Shown: positions 22,436 to 35,300 of the stretch, piece after piece | Position numbering within the stretch: position 1 is the first letter of the stretch | Layout of the letters: each line of letters begins with the position of its first letter | DNA from: Hydractinia symbiolongicarpus | Lineage: Eukaryota; Cnidaria; Hydrozoa; Anthoathecata; Hydractiniidae | Reading direction: 5' to 3' | Assembly: GCF_029227915.1 (NCBI RefSeq) | Contig: NC_079889.1 | Location: 4,714,001-4,774,000 of the forward strand | Length of the DNA: 60,000 nt | The notes under the pieces: generated by a model | Seen by the model: the letters and a program-made list of their open reading frames with translations, nothing else | The model's database searches: none | What the model was told of the DNA's origin: nothing | Position numbers and translations under genes: made by a program

Positions 22436-23337
22436 GTCTTCTAAATCGACTGGTAAGGCGTGATGCTAACAATTTGACTATCCTAAAATTTTAAGTATGA
22501 TTTTAAAAGCGTTAAACACACGTCAATTAGGTGGAAAACTACTTAATAAACGTAAAACTGCTTGCTAAAGGTTCTACTGTGAAGCTTATTTTAAATTCGA
22601 TCTTGGAAAGTGCCGAAATGCAAAGTTTATTTACACTCTCGGCAAAAGAACTCTCTTCCAAAATTCTGGATTGGAATCGTGTTTGGTATATACATATATA
22701 ATGCGTTTTACAGAAAATCCAACTTAAAATTTTAGTTGATTAAAATTATTCCACATCGGCGAGTTTACAGACACGCTAAAAGATCAAAACACTCATTTCC
22801 AATACTATTTCCCATGAATTATTTTGAGCAATTAAATTCTCTCGATATTTTTTACCTTGGTTTTGACATGTGGATATGACGTAAAAATTCTTCAGGCTGT
22901 TTTCTATTGGAAATATTTTTTGCGAAAATTTGCTGCCAACGCATTAAATGCTGACGTCAGACACATTTCATCACAATTGAATTTGTTAACGGATTACGTT
23001 ATTTGCTTACATTGTTTTGTTTATTTTAAATATTTGTTTGTGTTAGTTGTTTGCGTTGCAATAAATTATTCTGTCAACAATCTTTACATTAAAATACCAC
23101 AAATAATTCTACAAAAAGATAACTGAATAAATATTGATTCCTTTGTTTGTTTTCATCTATTGTGACGAATTTTCGTGATGAAAATTCGCGTTGTATCTTA
23201 ACACAACTACAAGTATTTAATCCTCCTTTTATTCCCCAACTATACCTATATAACGAATTTGTCCCAAATTTGATCGCCAGCCTAGACATTTGCAATATTT
23301 GCTGCAAAACACCTAAAGTTTCTACATATTAACTATT

Positions 23338-23366
23338 GCTATAGCTTGTCGCATACAAGCTATAGC
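23338..23366. repeat. Perfect 12-bp stem hairpin
   Basis: GCTATAGCTTGT and ACAAGCTATAGC form a perfect 12-bp stem around a 5-nt loop (CGCAT). It is too short for a typical animal pre-miRNA. Confidence 0.6.
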
Positions 23367-26300
23367 TAAACAATTGTAAAGCTATATCTGTGGAAGGAAC
23401 AAGCTGTTAATCAATGATATTTAAACAGAATGGATTACGTTTTGCATCAAAAATAGCTACTTGATCAACCAGATTAGCCTGTTATGTCAAAAGCCACATC
23501 AACATTAATTTTAATTGTGTGAATATTTTTCTGCTGTATTTCACACAACAATAATCCATCCCGCTTCTCCGGCCTTCATTATGTGTGCAAGAAGTCGAAA
23601 AAATAAGTTAATAAGACAATGAACAATAAAATAACACAAAAATGCATGTTACCGTGGCTACGAGTCATAATGGCGGTATTTAAAACTAATAGCAGTAGTT
23701 ATTGACGATAAGTTTAAGCAGGATAATAATTGTTCATAAGTTGAAGAATTTACTTCAGTAAATTCTTTATTTAGATCTTACTAATGAAACATTACTATTT
23801 ATATTGAAAGTCGGCAAGCATTTTCAACAACTTAAAAATTTGGGCTAGTGTACATTTCATGGTCATGCTCGACTACAGAACTCTTTGAAATAAACTTTTG
23901 AGTTTTTAATTTTAAAGAGCTCTGGGGACGGGAATGGCGATGAGTACATTGGCGAATTACGTGTGCATACACCCACCATCTTTTTCTAGACAAAGTGAAA
24001 CGTATTTCGTGAGAGAGAAAATGGAAAAGATATGATGCAAGTTATGTGTATTATTTTCTCCCAAGATATTGCTATCGATAAAATTTTTTAAGAGCTACTC
24101 TCTTGGCCGAATATTTAAATCGTGCCAAAAACTTTACATCGAATCATTAAATAGAAACAACGTATTTTAAAAACAAAAAAAAATCAGATTGAAGACCTAA
24201 ACTTTTGTAATCATTTTCAACTGGTAAAAATGGAAAAATATTTACCTCATTTTTTACCCCAAATCTGCTCCAATACACAGCAAATGACTTGTCACGAAAG
24301 AAAGTTTGCAATAAGACCTGAAAAATAATACAAGTTGCTAGCTTTCTGTTAAAAATGTATCTAAATAAGACTTTGTTGACCACCCTGTCAACGTTTCCTA
24401 CCTATGTAAAACATCCACATTTAATCTGGAAATCTTGATTGCAAATCTGCAGGAAACAAATTTAATTGGTACTAGACGACGTTATCAATTAAAAGTGAAT
24501 TTGCATCATCTCATATTTAAAAATGACAAAGGTCATTATGTTGTCCTAAACATTCACCATCACTGTTGTGCTTTATCTCCAAGTAGTAACAGGATTACGA
24601 AATTAAAAGGTATCTGTTGTAAGTGTAGAATGTGTATAGAAATACTTCGTATGTTGACAAGATGATAAACATGTTAAGTTTGATGGCAATTGGTGTTTGT
24701 AAGGCGGTTCTAATCTCTGATGTTCTTGAATGTCATTAAACTGGTTAGTAGATCTAGCTTCTTTATTTTGTTCACTGTAAGGTCACTAATTCTGGGAAAC
24801 AAACTTCATAAAAATTCTGTTATCTATAAACGACATAAATAACGTTAATACAAATTGTAAATTGCTCAAAATTATACTGCAGCTAATCTGAAGTCAGGGT
24901 AACGTTGACATGTCCAGCATCTTATGTTTTAACAATGCAGGTTACAAAAAGATTTTGTTCGTGAAATAAAAGCCATATTTTGTAATTAACTCTTAGCCCT
25001 AGTACAGCTAATGGTTACAGAATTCTTACAAGCAAAGAGCCTAAGAATTCCTTAAAATGGTTTAAAAAATTTAGAGCGATAAAAAGGTGTAACAAGCCGT
25101 TACTTTTAAACATTTTATTGATATTTGGATTATTAACTTTTTTTATATTTTTATATTAAATATATCCGTATATTTATTTAATATTCGCATTCGGCACACA
25201 TCTTTCTATGCCATCCCCCAACTGTGATTGAAATCCTTCATAGCGACAAAAAGTCTGGGTAATACTTACGTTATAATTCAGATAGGAAATAGGATTATTT
25301 CATTCATGCATTCTAAGTACTCACATTTTTTGAGAAAAAAAAACATTCACTTTAGACGTTTCTTTCATTTAAATGTATTATACCTTCTTGCACCCTGCTT
25401 CTGAAGAAAATTATGTTTTAACACTCTGTATTGCATTATTTATTTATTATAACACTGTCCTTAACAAATCGCGCGGAAAACGTATAATCCGATATGCAGT
25501 GATTTATTACCTTCGCTTTTCGTTTATGGAGAAGGTTGTTGATCACGAAATATTTTTAGTTCTTAAGTAGACTTTAGCGAGACAATAACTTGTATTTGTG
25601 TCTCACCCATGCTAATTCTAATTCTAAGAGCGAATGTAAAAAGTACCCAAACATGGCATTTTTCGACATTCGAACTTATTGAAATTGAATTATTCAACAG
25701 GTTGCAAAGACAACGAGTCACTACAAGGCACTGTATACCAGTAACCAGACGGTAAGGTTTTTTTATATATTTATATTACAAGATTTTTAAGGTTTTGCTC
25801 CGTATCATTTTGTATATTTAAAGTTTTAAAAGTCTTTCTGATCGAATTTCAGAGCACGGCAAAAACATTGTACTTTACTTTACTTGCAAACAAATGGAAG
25901 TACAATGAGAAGACAATGGTTTTTAAAGAACATTGATACAATTACTTTTCGTACTGTTTTGCTAGAGGGGAGATTACATAGCAACACCCTTTTTAGAAAA
26001 AACTTTTCAAAGTTTATTGTTTCCACTTAAAAGCAGTTAAAAGACATCAGTCGTTTAAAAGAAAATTTTTTACGATGGTGCATTTGTCTTTTAGGCTGAG
26101 CTAAGATTTTCAGAGAACACGCAGTAAACATCTGCATACACACATTCTATTTCCAGCTAGTTAGTAAACAGATGATTTATAGCTATCGTCTCACAAAATA
26201 AATACTTGTCGCAAGAAGGTAAACAAACTCCGCATGAGTTGAAAAGACATACTTCAGATTGCACTCTTGCTAGTTAAACAATAACATACAAAAAAATTTG

Positions 26301-27218
26301 TGTTCTTGCAACCAAAAGTAAACAACAACAGCTGTGGTAGGTAAAGTCTAAATTTCGCAAGATCGCTAACATCGTATTTAAACAAAGAGAATTGCATGCA
26401 AGAGGATTTCCTCTTGTGTTTTACAACCAGACCTTCTTGACGTGTAGCATGGTCAACATATGGAATGCAGGTAAAAGGAAAGTCACTTGTATAAATGTTC
26501 ATAGTAGTTACAACTAGTATTTTTGTTAGCACTTACGATTTCTACATTGTCAACACGTTAAACATCACCTTCACTACAGACAAAAAACGTGGTGGTAGGA
26601 GAGGTTGGGGGCGTCAGATTTCTAGAATTGCTTGTCACTACGGTTATAGATTGACATGTTGGGAAAAGTTTGTACAATATTGTCCAAGATTTTTAGAAGT
26701 GACTTAATGAATCAGTACGCATAAGATTTTGAATTAATTGAATAGAAAATTTTTTTATCTGGACACTCTTTTAGCTAGATCACAAAGTAGAACAACTTCT
26801 TACTCAGGACTGACAGCATTTTTTGATATTAAGAAACGTTACAGGACCTGGGATCAAAGTTTAGGAGAGCCTATTTAAAAGGTGTCAAACAGCCTTAAGT
26901 CTACATATCAAATGAAAAAAAGGGATTGTTAGATGAGTATTGATTTATACCTACTGCGCAGCGGATATGATTCGCATTTAAATACTTTTATTCGTAATAG
27001 TAGTAAAAATCATGAAAGGAAAAGAGAAGCTTTGAAAATTAAGACATCCAATAATGAAAATATTTATTCCTATATTAAACATAATCAAACTCACAGCAAT
27101 ATGTATTATTAGCCATGGTGACGTATGGCTTACGTATTATTAGCTATGACATTCTTATACATATATTATATACGTATCGCATTAATTTAATTCTTATGTT
27201 GATCAATACATCACTTAC

Positions 27219-27514
27219 ATGGCAATTTTATCACAAGACAGTGTACGATCCTGGCGGTCAGTTGTTTGTTTCTTTGTAATTTTGATTGTTTTTTCTTTGT
27301 TTGTATTCCACGAGCGAAACGTTAGACGAATAAACGTGAACTTCTTTTTTTTTGGTAGCAAATATTTTTTTGCTTCACTGTTATGTAGGAAGCATTTTTG
27401 TTTTGTGAAAATGTTTTCTATCTTTTTTTTTTCTTAACAGGTTTTATTGTGGACAGTTGTTTTATAACTATTCGCTTACATAAGGAAATCCTAAAGAACT
27501 GTGCAAACGCATAA
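27219..27514 (+). CDS. Candidate small single-pass membrane protein (uncertain)
   Basis: An ATG at 27219 opens a frame that begins MAILSQDSVRSWRSVVCFFV and continues with a hydrophobic segment and then HERNVRR, the look of a signal anchor. Unspliced it gives 72 codons. A possible short intron (27355-27440, GTAGCA to a strong TTTCTTAACAG acceptor) would give 45 codons plus a second exon of 24 codons ending at TAA 27512-27514. It could also be the first exon of a larger type II membrane protein whose other exons I did not find, or chance. No family recognised. Confidence 0.22.
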
Positions 27515-27519
27515 AAAGT

Positions 27520-29360
27520 TAAGACTATCCTAAAGAATAACCAAATCTGAACCTTTTTGTATGAGGTTAAAACTTTGGTTAAATCTTTGCAGCCTCATTT
27601 TCAGATATGCCTCGTTTTGCTTACTCATTCTAATTTTTAATTATCCATAATACATTTTAATTTTGACGCTAGATAAAATCAACAAAATTATTTCTATATT
27701 TGTCCGTTAAGAGCTTTATCTTTGAGATATCACCGATATGACCTTTAACACGATGACAGAATCAAATAAGCTAATTATTGCAAAGTTTTATAACAAATAA
27801 AACCGTTCGTGTACACACGCACCGAACTTTCCGTTTTGTTAATTCTCCAAGAAACCGACAAACTAAAACCGTGTCGCGCGTTTATTATCTTTTTGTTGAT
27901 TTAAAATATTATTGTTGTTGTTTTAATGAAATATTTGCACAGGTCATATAAACCATGTAGTGTTGGTATATTTTGTCATTTTATCATTTTGTTTTTCCTT
28001 TTTTTTATTTACGTATAATTATTTTATAGGATGACATAAAACAGTAGAAATATTCCGTATCACATAACACATTCGTGAAACACGTTCCGATTCACTTGTA
28101 TCATATCGTATTCATTTATTGCGTGTACGTTCTAATTCGCTACTCATTGTGTAAGAGGTTAAACTAATTTTGCGGCACGTGCGTCTAGTCGAATAAAGAT
28201 TAATTTAGCAATGGAATTAGCGTATGAATTTCAAAATGTTAGCAATATGACAGCATAGTGAACAACAGTGAATACTGATGTAACTGACATAATTACAATT
28301 TAAAATTTTGTCTTTTCTTCCTGTTACATTTTAGGTAAAATTGGAAATATATTGGGAGCTTAAAAATTCATTCGCAATGTTTCTTATGAAAAACAAACTT
28401 GTTACCTTATTATTCTATTTCATTTTTTATTTACTTTATCAATAGTATTTTCGGTGTCCCTTTGAAATGTGAAAATGTCACCCTCTTGCGATGTAATGAC
28501 ACTTGAGTAAATGACACAAAAAAGATTAAAATAAACAATGAATGCGAGAATACCACATTGATTGCCTAATAATAATAAATAAATAAGTAAATAATGAATT
28601 GCTTACACTTAATCCAGTCTGGTCATTATAAAATAAGTTTTTAATCAAAGTTCATTTACTGATGTAAATATTATTCCGTTCAGTTAACAACGGACTCGAA
28701 ACTTCTTTTTAGAAGGAATATGAAAACAACAAGTGAGAGAAAGAAAAAATTGTCTTGACAGATGGTTTTGACTGGAAATAAATATTTGTTTTAATATAGG
28801 ACACGCTATGTTCAGTAAGATTTTAAAAACTCTCTTTTTTACTAGAACAATACTGGAACAGTTAGATAGATTGGATTTTCAAAGATAACTGAGTTAAATT
28901 TATCATTGTCTCAGACTAACTATAATTTGTTGAAAAGATTTTGTAACTTAAAAATTGATAATGTAAAATAAGCTTTGTTTGTAATGGAGCAATGTAAAGA
29001 TACCAATATATATATATATATATTAATTATAAATATTAGAAAAAAGAAATATATTGAGTGTGTTATATGTTACGCAGTAAATTACAACATTTTTGCGGTG
29101 CGGTGAGTGCACTTGAATGGATATAATTGTGTTTAAGTGCTCGTTTAATCTCTAATTTGTGAGAGCAATTAAAAATCGGAAACAAACACTTGAGTTTGAC
29201 CACGGATAATTAGGCAAATTGACATTCTCTTAATAATTTTGCTAGCAAAACCACGTGTGCACGTTTAAATAAGAGATGATTCATTTATATCGATGACTTT
29301 ATGAGAGACAGGTCGTCGCAATAGCAACAAATGCAAGTTCGCTTGTTGCTATTTCTGTTA
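27520..29360. other. Intergenic DNA without a recognised gene
   Basis: AT-rich, with a short (TA)n run near 29007-29022. No exons or conserved motifs were seen. Confidence 0.4.
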
Positions 29361-29370
29361 ATGCTGCGTT

Positions 29371-29414
29371 TTTGTTGTTGTTGTTGTTGTTGTTGTTGTT
29401 ATTGTTGTTGTTGT
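29371..29414 (+). repeat. (TTG)n microsatellite
   Basis: About 14 TTG units with one ATTG interruption. It lies about 60 bp upstream of the putative 3' splice site of the 5' UTR intron of the secreted-protein gene. Confidence 0.9.
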
Positions 29415-29532
29415 CGGCCTAGTTGTCTGATTCCAGCGTAGTTATTTTTGTTTAAAATATTCTTTTATTTTTAGTGCACTTCAAAACAATAAAATAGTAA
29501 AACAAGACCTTCATTAAATCCAGTTTAGAAAC

Positions 29533-29988
29533 ATGTTGGTTGGAATATTATCAAAAATTCTCCTATTGCTGTCGCTAAGTACGCTTAAAATAGAGTGTTT
29601 TTTGTGGCGCGGGACTACGAATGCTTCCAATGCGGAATTTGATAAAATTGACGACCAGAAAATCATCTTTAAGAAAAAGGAGTTAAATACCAAGAATAAA
29701 TATTTTGTAAGTAACAAGAAGATTTCCAAAGACCTTTTTAACACAAGCAAAGATTCTAGTTTAAAATCTCTTTCGGACTGGGGCATCTTAAGGCAACGCA
29801 GCTTCGATTTCCCACGTTTATTGAAACAACAGCCAATAAGAACAAAGAAATTCAAGAAGTATAGTAAAAAATGGTGGAAGAACAAGATGAAAAGAAAAAT
29901 GGAGCGCTTAAAAAGACAAAATAAACTCAAGAACTTCACCTATTCACAATTTTTAGTTTGGATGAAAACAAAGCGACGCCACTTATAA
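29533..29988 (+). CDS. Putative secreted, very basic 151-residue protein, unrecognised
   Basis: The ORF starts with a typical signal peptide (MLVGILSKILLLLSLSTLKI, cleavage probably near residue 21). The mature part is strongly basic, most of all at the C-terminus (KKFKKYSKKWWKNKMKRKME and further KR/RR pairs), with a few dibasic sites (KK, KR, RR) and no cysteine pattern: the only Cys is at the signal peptide end (IEC). Base composition is clearly more balanced than the flanks and the frame is the longest intergenic one. A polypyrimidine-TAG at 29461-29474 suggests a 5' UTR intron ending 58 nt before the ATG. AATAAA at 29987-29992 overlaps the TAA. It could be a cytokine or neuropeptide-like precursor or a cationic antimicrobial or matrix protein; the sequence does not decide. 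The antisense 141-codon frame has hydrophobic composition and is taken as a shadow. Confidence 0.55.
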   Translation: MLVGILSKILLLLSLSTLKIECFLWRGTTNASNAEFDKIDDQKIIFKKKELNTKNKYFVSNKKISKDLFNTSKDSSLKSLSDWGILRQRSFDFPRLLKQQPIRTKKFKKYSKKWWKNKMKRKMERLKRQNKLKNFTYSQFLVWMKTKRRHL

Positions 29989-29992
29989 TAAA
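29987..29992 (+). terminator. Possible polyadenylation signal overlapping the stop codon
   Basis: AATAAA shares two bases with the TAA stop (29986-29988) of the secreted-protein ORF. If used, the 3' UTR would be very short. Confidence 0.3.
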
Positions 29993-30741
29993 ATTAGACG
30001 CGAACATATTTTCGCACGTACGATCGGGGCATAAGTTGATGTGTAATTCCGTCAAACAAAACAACGTTGAGATATCTAAAAATGGAAATAACAAATCCAC
30101 AGAGTGGTTAACATTTGCATGAATTTATTTCAGATGAATTAACGACGCAACGTTTTTGCTCTACGGGTAAGAGCAAATAGTTTAATTTTAATGCTGATTA
30201 AACCTAAGATACTCTTCATCGCAGGTTATAAAAGAACAAATAAATTACAAAGTATTAGGAGGGCGTCTCATCAACATTCTTTATCAACAAAACTTTTTAA
30301 ATGCCGGCTTTGCATCGGTCTTTACATGCCGACTGTGACCCGCCATGTTTAGAGATTCATTCACATGTTTACATAGCATAGACGATAAAGAACATACATA
30401 TCCAGTCACATATTTGTCTTCTTTGCAGTTCTTAAGAGTTAAGTTGTTTGTTTGTTAACCATGATCTGGTTTTAAAAATGGCTTGTGTGAATATACTTTA
30501 GGGAAGTTTTTTTTTAAATAAATAATATCTATTCCACGAAGATTGGTTAACAATCTATTTTAGACCTTTTTTAAAAAAAATATAAAGCTTGGTATCCACC
30601 TTTTGCGTCCTTCAGTTTTCACTTTTGTACTTTTTTGTTTTAGCGCTGTTTTTTATTAATGTTTGGATATGAAGTTGTACAAGACAGAAAAATATATATG
30701 AGAAAATTTATTTATTACTGGTTATGTAAATTATATATTCG

Positions 30742-30832
30742 CAACCTCTTCTCCAGGGCCGTTTTTAACGTTTCGAACGTTGCTCTTTTTGTTCACCTAT
30801 TCCAAATGCCAGGAACTCTGGGGATGAGGTTG
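30742..30832. mobile_element. 91-bp CAACCTC-type MITE
   Basis: The ends are inverted repeats: CAACCTCTTCTCCAGGGCC on the left and CTCTGGGGATGAGGTTG on the right. The same terminal motif occurs at 31598, 36207 and 39344 (reverse). No coding capacity. Confidence 0.6.
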
Positions 30833-31597
30833 ATCTATTTGTTGTTTAAGAAAACATTATGTAAAGTTGAGACGCTTAAAAAGATAACTTGACTAAAAAT
30901 CTATTCGTTGTTATTGAATTTACTAGAGGTATACACCTATGCCCACCCATATATTCACGCATGCGCTTAGAACGACCGGCATTTTTCGAAGCATATTTAT
31001 TTTGGATGGTATAATTTTATGCTTCTCTACTCTTTCTTTAAGTAATGTTTCTGTTCGTCTTCAACAGAAAAATGCACCATATATATGTATTCATTGAGTG
31101 GCCAATTTAAAATTTCCTTACACCGACCATGATAAGCACAAAGCTTTAACGTGGTCCCTGTACAACATCATAAAAAGATAATTTATGTTTACATTGTGAC
31201 GTCATTAAAAATCTACAATGGCGTCAGTAACCTTACATAAAGCTGTAAAAAACATTGTGCGATATATTTTTGCGGGATTGACTAATTACATGTTTCCTCG
31301 ACCTCCCCAATTCGCGAGCTCTTTAAACAAAGTCACGCTAAACATTGCTTAACAATGCATTTATCATGTTTTAGCAGTAAAAATAAAAACAACAACATTA
31401 AATATAAGACGGAATGTGCAGAATTTTTTTGTTGTGGTATTTCTATTCCTTGTTTATCAACATAATTCCACACAATCTTTTTTATCTTCTTTGGACATGT
31501 AAAGAAACCGCATATTATGTTATTTAGTGCTGGCAACATTTTTGGTTTGAGTTTCAACATAGTTACCCGACCATCGTCCAAAAAAGAAGCAGTATCA

Positions 31598-31622
31598 CAA
31601 CCTCGTCCACAGGGCCTCTTGT
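31598..31622 (+). mobile_element. Single end of the CAACCTC-type MITE
   Basis: CAACCTCGTCCACAGGGCCT matches the terminal motif of the elements at 36207-36280 and 39271-39344. The opposite end was not found nearby. Confidence 0.4.
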
Positions 31623-32159
31623 CAATTAGATAACAATAAATACGCAGGAGCACTTGAGTGAGATTGGTAATGGCAAAATAAACTAAGCTTTTATAAGAAG
31701 TCTTAACGGTTAAAAAAATTGATTCAAAACTGTTAACGGGTTAAAACCCTAACCCTAAAGGTTAAAATTTTGGTTGACAAAGAAGGATTTGATACTCGCT
31801 ATTTGTGACATGTCATTTAGGTGATCTGGTAGCTACAACTTTTAAGTGTGTATGCTCCTATGTCAATATAAATTCAATGGTCTATACAAACAAAATGGCA
31901 GACGGTCGCAGAATAAAAACAGAAAAATGAGAATAATGCACGCCACAAATTTTTTTTTTTAATGAAAGCACGTGACATATCTGCCATGTGAAAAACATCT
32001 TGAGCATAACGTCATACGCATTGTCATCCCCAAAGTCTTTTCGCCTCTAAGCCGTTATTAAATTAATCGAGTAGACAAAATGCTTGGAAGGAGGTTACAA
32101 CATATATTTACCATATAACGTTTTCGATATCTTATAACGTTTGAATATATTTAATTATT

Positions 32160-32307
32160 ACAATTAAATATGTTCGAACATTTGAATAAAGAAATTGTTC
32201 GAAATATGCAACAGTAAACAGAATATGCTTAAAGCAAGGAAATACAAAATTTGTTCAAAATAGCATGTATTTGAATTAACGGCATTTGAATTAGCGGCTG
32301 CTGTGTA
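32160..32307 (-). mobile_element. Reverse-orientation copy of the 10543/12619 MITE family
   Basis: The right end reads TTGAATTAGCGGCTGCTGTG followed by TA. Its complement aligns with the starts at 10543 and 12619, including the internal GTTAATTC block and the AACAAATTT block. The left border is approximate. Confidence 0.5.
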
Positions 32308-35300
32308 TTGAGATATAATCTAGATAGCATAACACAATTAAAAGTTAGAAAAAGACTGCAACAACAATGAATTAAGAACTCCTTCACGATTTCACTGTTA
32401 AAAAATTTACATGCGCTAAACTAATGTATTTAAGGAAAGCTTTCATAGCTACACGTAATGGCACATTTATGAAAGAACAATCCTGGGAACGAGGTTTATC
32501 ATCCGCTTTGTAAAATCTCACCCAGCATGAAAGTACACACCAAGTAAACTCGGTACGAGGTTTAACATTTTCTTAGTGATATATGTCACCCATCAAAAAA
32601 GTACTTACGAAGTAAACTGGTACGACGTTTAACATTTTTTTAATATCTCACCTAGCAGGGAAGTGTTTCCAATGTGAATCGCATTCTGGGATATGTATTT
32701 GTAGGTAACAAAAACTTAAAAAGTTTGAAGCAATATGGACGTAGCAGATCGGTTAAACGCAATATGAAACGGAAAATGTAGTAGTGAAAGAAAGCTGAAA
32801 GTCAAAACAAACTTGAGATTTGTGAAAAAATACACACACAAATCGATAAACTAAATAAATGAATTCAAAAAAAAGCTAAACTGAATAAGAAAATACGAGG
32901 TTATGTCTAGAAAAATATACTGTTGAAATCGATAAATACTTAACGCGAAAATACATCATTATGAGATTATCTAATCAACTAGACATACGTTTAAATGAAA
33001 TTCTTACTCAGTTAAACCTGTGGACAGTGAATCTATGAATATGCGCTATAGAATAGATGCGAAAGTTTGATTGTTTGCAAGAACTGGGGCAGATGGACCT
33101 TATTAAGTTATCAAATAACATTGCAAGGTATTCTCTTTAACCAAAGAACTTTGCCCAGTAAGAATAACATGTTATTGTATGTTATAAGAGAATGCACATT
33201 TATCTGCGGGAAACTAACTTATTCTGTAGCGATTAACAGTGCTAAAGAAAAAGAAACGCGGGTATTAAATCCGTCTAACTAAGCAACGTCAGAATAAGAG
33301 TTATAAAACAGCTGTTATCTTTTATTCAAATTGAAGCTGCTAAAACTTGTTTGTTTTTCTGATAGCTATTTTTACCTGAATCTTGTGCCATAGCGCAGTG
33401 GAGGTATTTAATGTTGTTTTAACGTCACATTCCTTTCATCTTTGTTTTGAGAACAAATGTGATTTAAACGAATGTTGATCATCGTTCGGAATTTTGAGTA
33501 CAGTTTATTTAAGTGAAAAAGTTAAAAGTATGGTTTCACGAATTTAAATGTTTGAAAATTCAATAATTATCAAAAATAGCCAACCTAAACCCAGATAATT
33601 CTTTGGGCAGTTTTATTTCTTAAGTTTATATTTAATAAAAATTTTCAACAATTGATTAATAATTTTAATATTACTTTTTAGATATTTTTACTAAAGTATT
33701 GTGTATACAATCATTACTGCTGGCGTAATGTCGCACAGAGCCACTTGATAGAAATTTAAAAAATTACACTGTCAGTATATCCGGTAAATAAGTGCCAACA
33801 TAAGATCGCTTACACTACCAATACAAAAAAACCTAAACAAGCTCTGGGATAAAATGTTTCTAACTCTTTATTCAAATGACGTAAATAATTTCTTTTTTAG
33901 ATTGGCAGTGTGACGTGCTAGTAAAATTTACAAAAAAAAACTCCAAAGCTGAATAATTTGTTCAGTTATCAGTTACGTTCTATTATTCAATCAACAGCCT
34001 CTAGATAAAAACCAACTACTCTTTTTTAAAAAGTGGCATCGGAATTACCAACTAAAAAAGTCGCCCTCATACCAAGAGTTTTTAATCTTAAAACGGTCGT
34101 CTCTCGTAAGAAATGTTGAGGAATTTATGTTGACCTGCTCTTTTCTCAACCTCCCTATAAAAAAGTATTTTGACCAAATGAAGTTTCAAATTTCTAAGTA
34201 CCCTTCTGCTAGAGACGTTTCCGTGTTTATTTTGGCTGAATTATCCCTAAATATCAAAAGTATTAACCCTTACTGTTACGAAAGATAAAAGTTGTTGTCA
34301 TCTCTGTAGTTGTTGCCGCCGTCGTTGCCCGTTCTACCTTCGTCGTCGTTGCCGTCGTTAGTAACCGATGTTGTACTCGTTACTGTTGCCAAATCTTACG
34401 ATGCCTTATCGGTAAAAAAATTCAATACAAAACTAAATTTTAGTTCAGTGTACGACTTTTTTTACCGACTAACCAGTTTTACCAGCCTTATTTTTGGCTG
34501 ACCGAATTGTGTCGCCGAATTTTGCTTTTCTTTTTCTCCCAAAATTAAGAGAGATATTTTCAATTTTGGGATATTATATTTCGAGTTGAAATTGTAGGGG
34601 GAATTTGATAAATTTCTTAAATGTGATTCTCTTTTTTTTTCATCCGTTTTCTATTATTTGGATAGTGTTTGTTTTGAAATTAATTGTTCCCTATTACCTT
34701 TTTCCAAAAGTTAGAATAAAGCGATTAAATATTAGGCAAGTGATTTATACTTTTGTCGGGTTAGCTTAAAATTGTTAAAGGACGAATTGTGGCGCTTCAC
34801 GAATCTTAAAAACAACTCGGAGAGTTATATCCATGGAATTCTATTTTAATATCAAGAAAATTGTTTTCTCTCATTATGTCAGTAAAGACGTGTTAACAGA
34901 GTAAACATAGTACGAAAACATTCCGTGGTCAATGAATTGACAAATTTATTATCGTTATCTAGATATATCACTATATCATTTTCATAACGTCATTTCCGAT
35001 GTTTAAAGTAAGGACAACCCATACCTAAGCCTTAAATTCCTCTTAAATATTTAAAAAATTTATGTAATCTGTAAAATGTGCAATAAAAATGTAGTTTCAA
35101 ACTTGTGGGTGGGTTTAAAATATTAATTATTACATTTAGGTGTAATTCATTTTAAAAGTCCGTCCACAGTACAAGGTGAAAGTGTACTTTGGACCAGATT
35201 TTTATTTGATATAATATATAACCGAGACGAACTTTTTAAAAATAGTTTACAATAACACTTTTTTAAGTTGTAGACGGCACACAAAGGAATCATTTACTCG

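Larger units (their letters stand above)
20401..27200. other. Intergenic DNA, about 6.8 kb, no supported gene
   Basis: AT-rich sequence with many short frames of 60-90 codons of F/L/I/K-rich composition and no splice context. Small structures in it (two hairpins and a tRNA-like box pair) are listed separately. Frames at 24435-24665 and 26254-26707 were inspected and nothing recognisable was seen. Confidence 0.4.

Noticed and set aside
23338-23366. microRNA precursor
   Set aside because: The stem is only 12 bp, too short for a precursor.
26495-26707. 70-codon plus frame with a basic GGRRGWGR stretch
   Set aside because: Balanced composition, but no homology, splice context or poly(A) signal; overlaps another equally unsupported frame.
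29514-29939. 141-codon minus-strand frame
   Set aside because: Antisense to the better supported secreted-protein ORF; F/L-rich composition and no splice or start context.
31333-31653. 106-codon minus-strand frame
   Set aside because: Overlaps a MITE end and lacks recognisable motifs or splice context.
34310-34501. 63-codon Leu/Ser/Pro-rich frame
   Set aside because: Begins in a GTCGTTGCC low-complexity patch.
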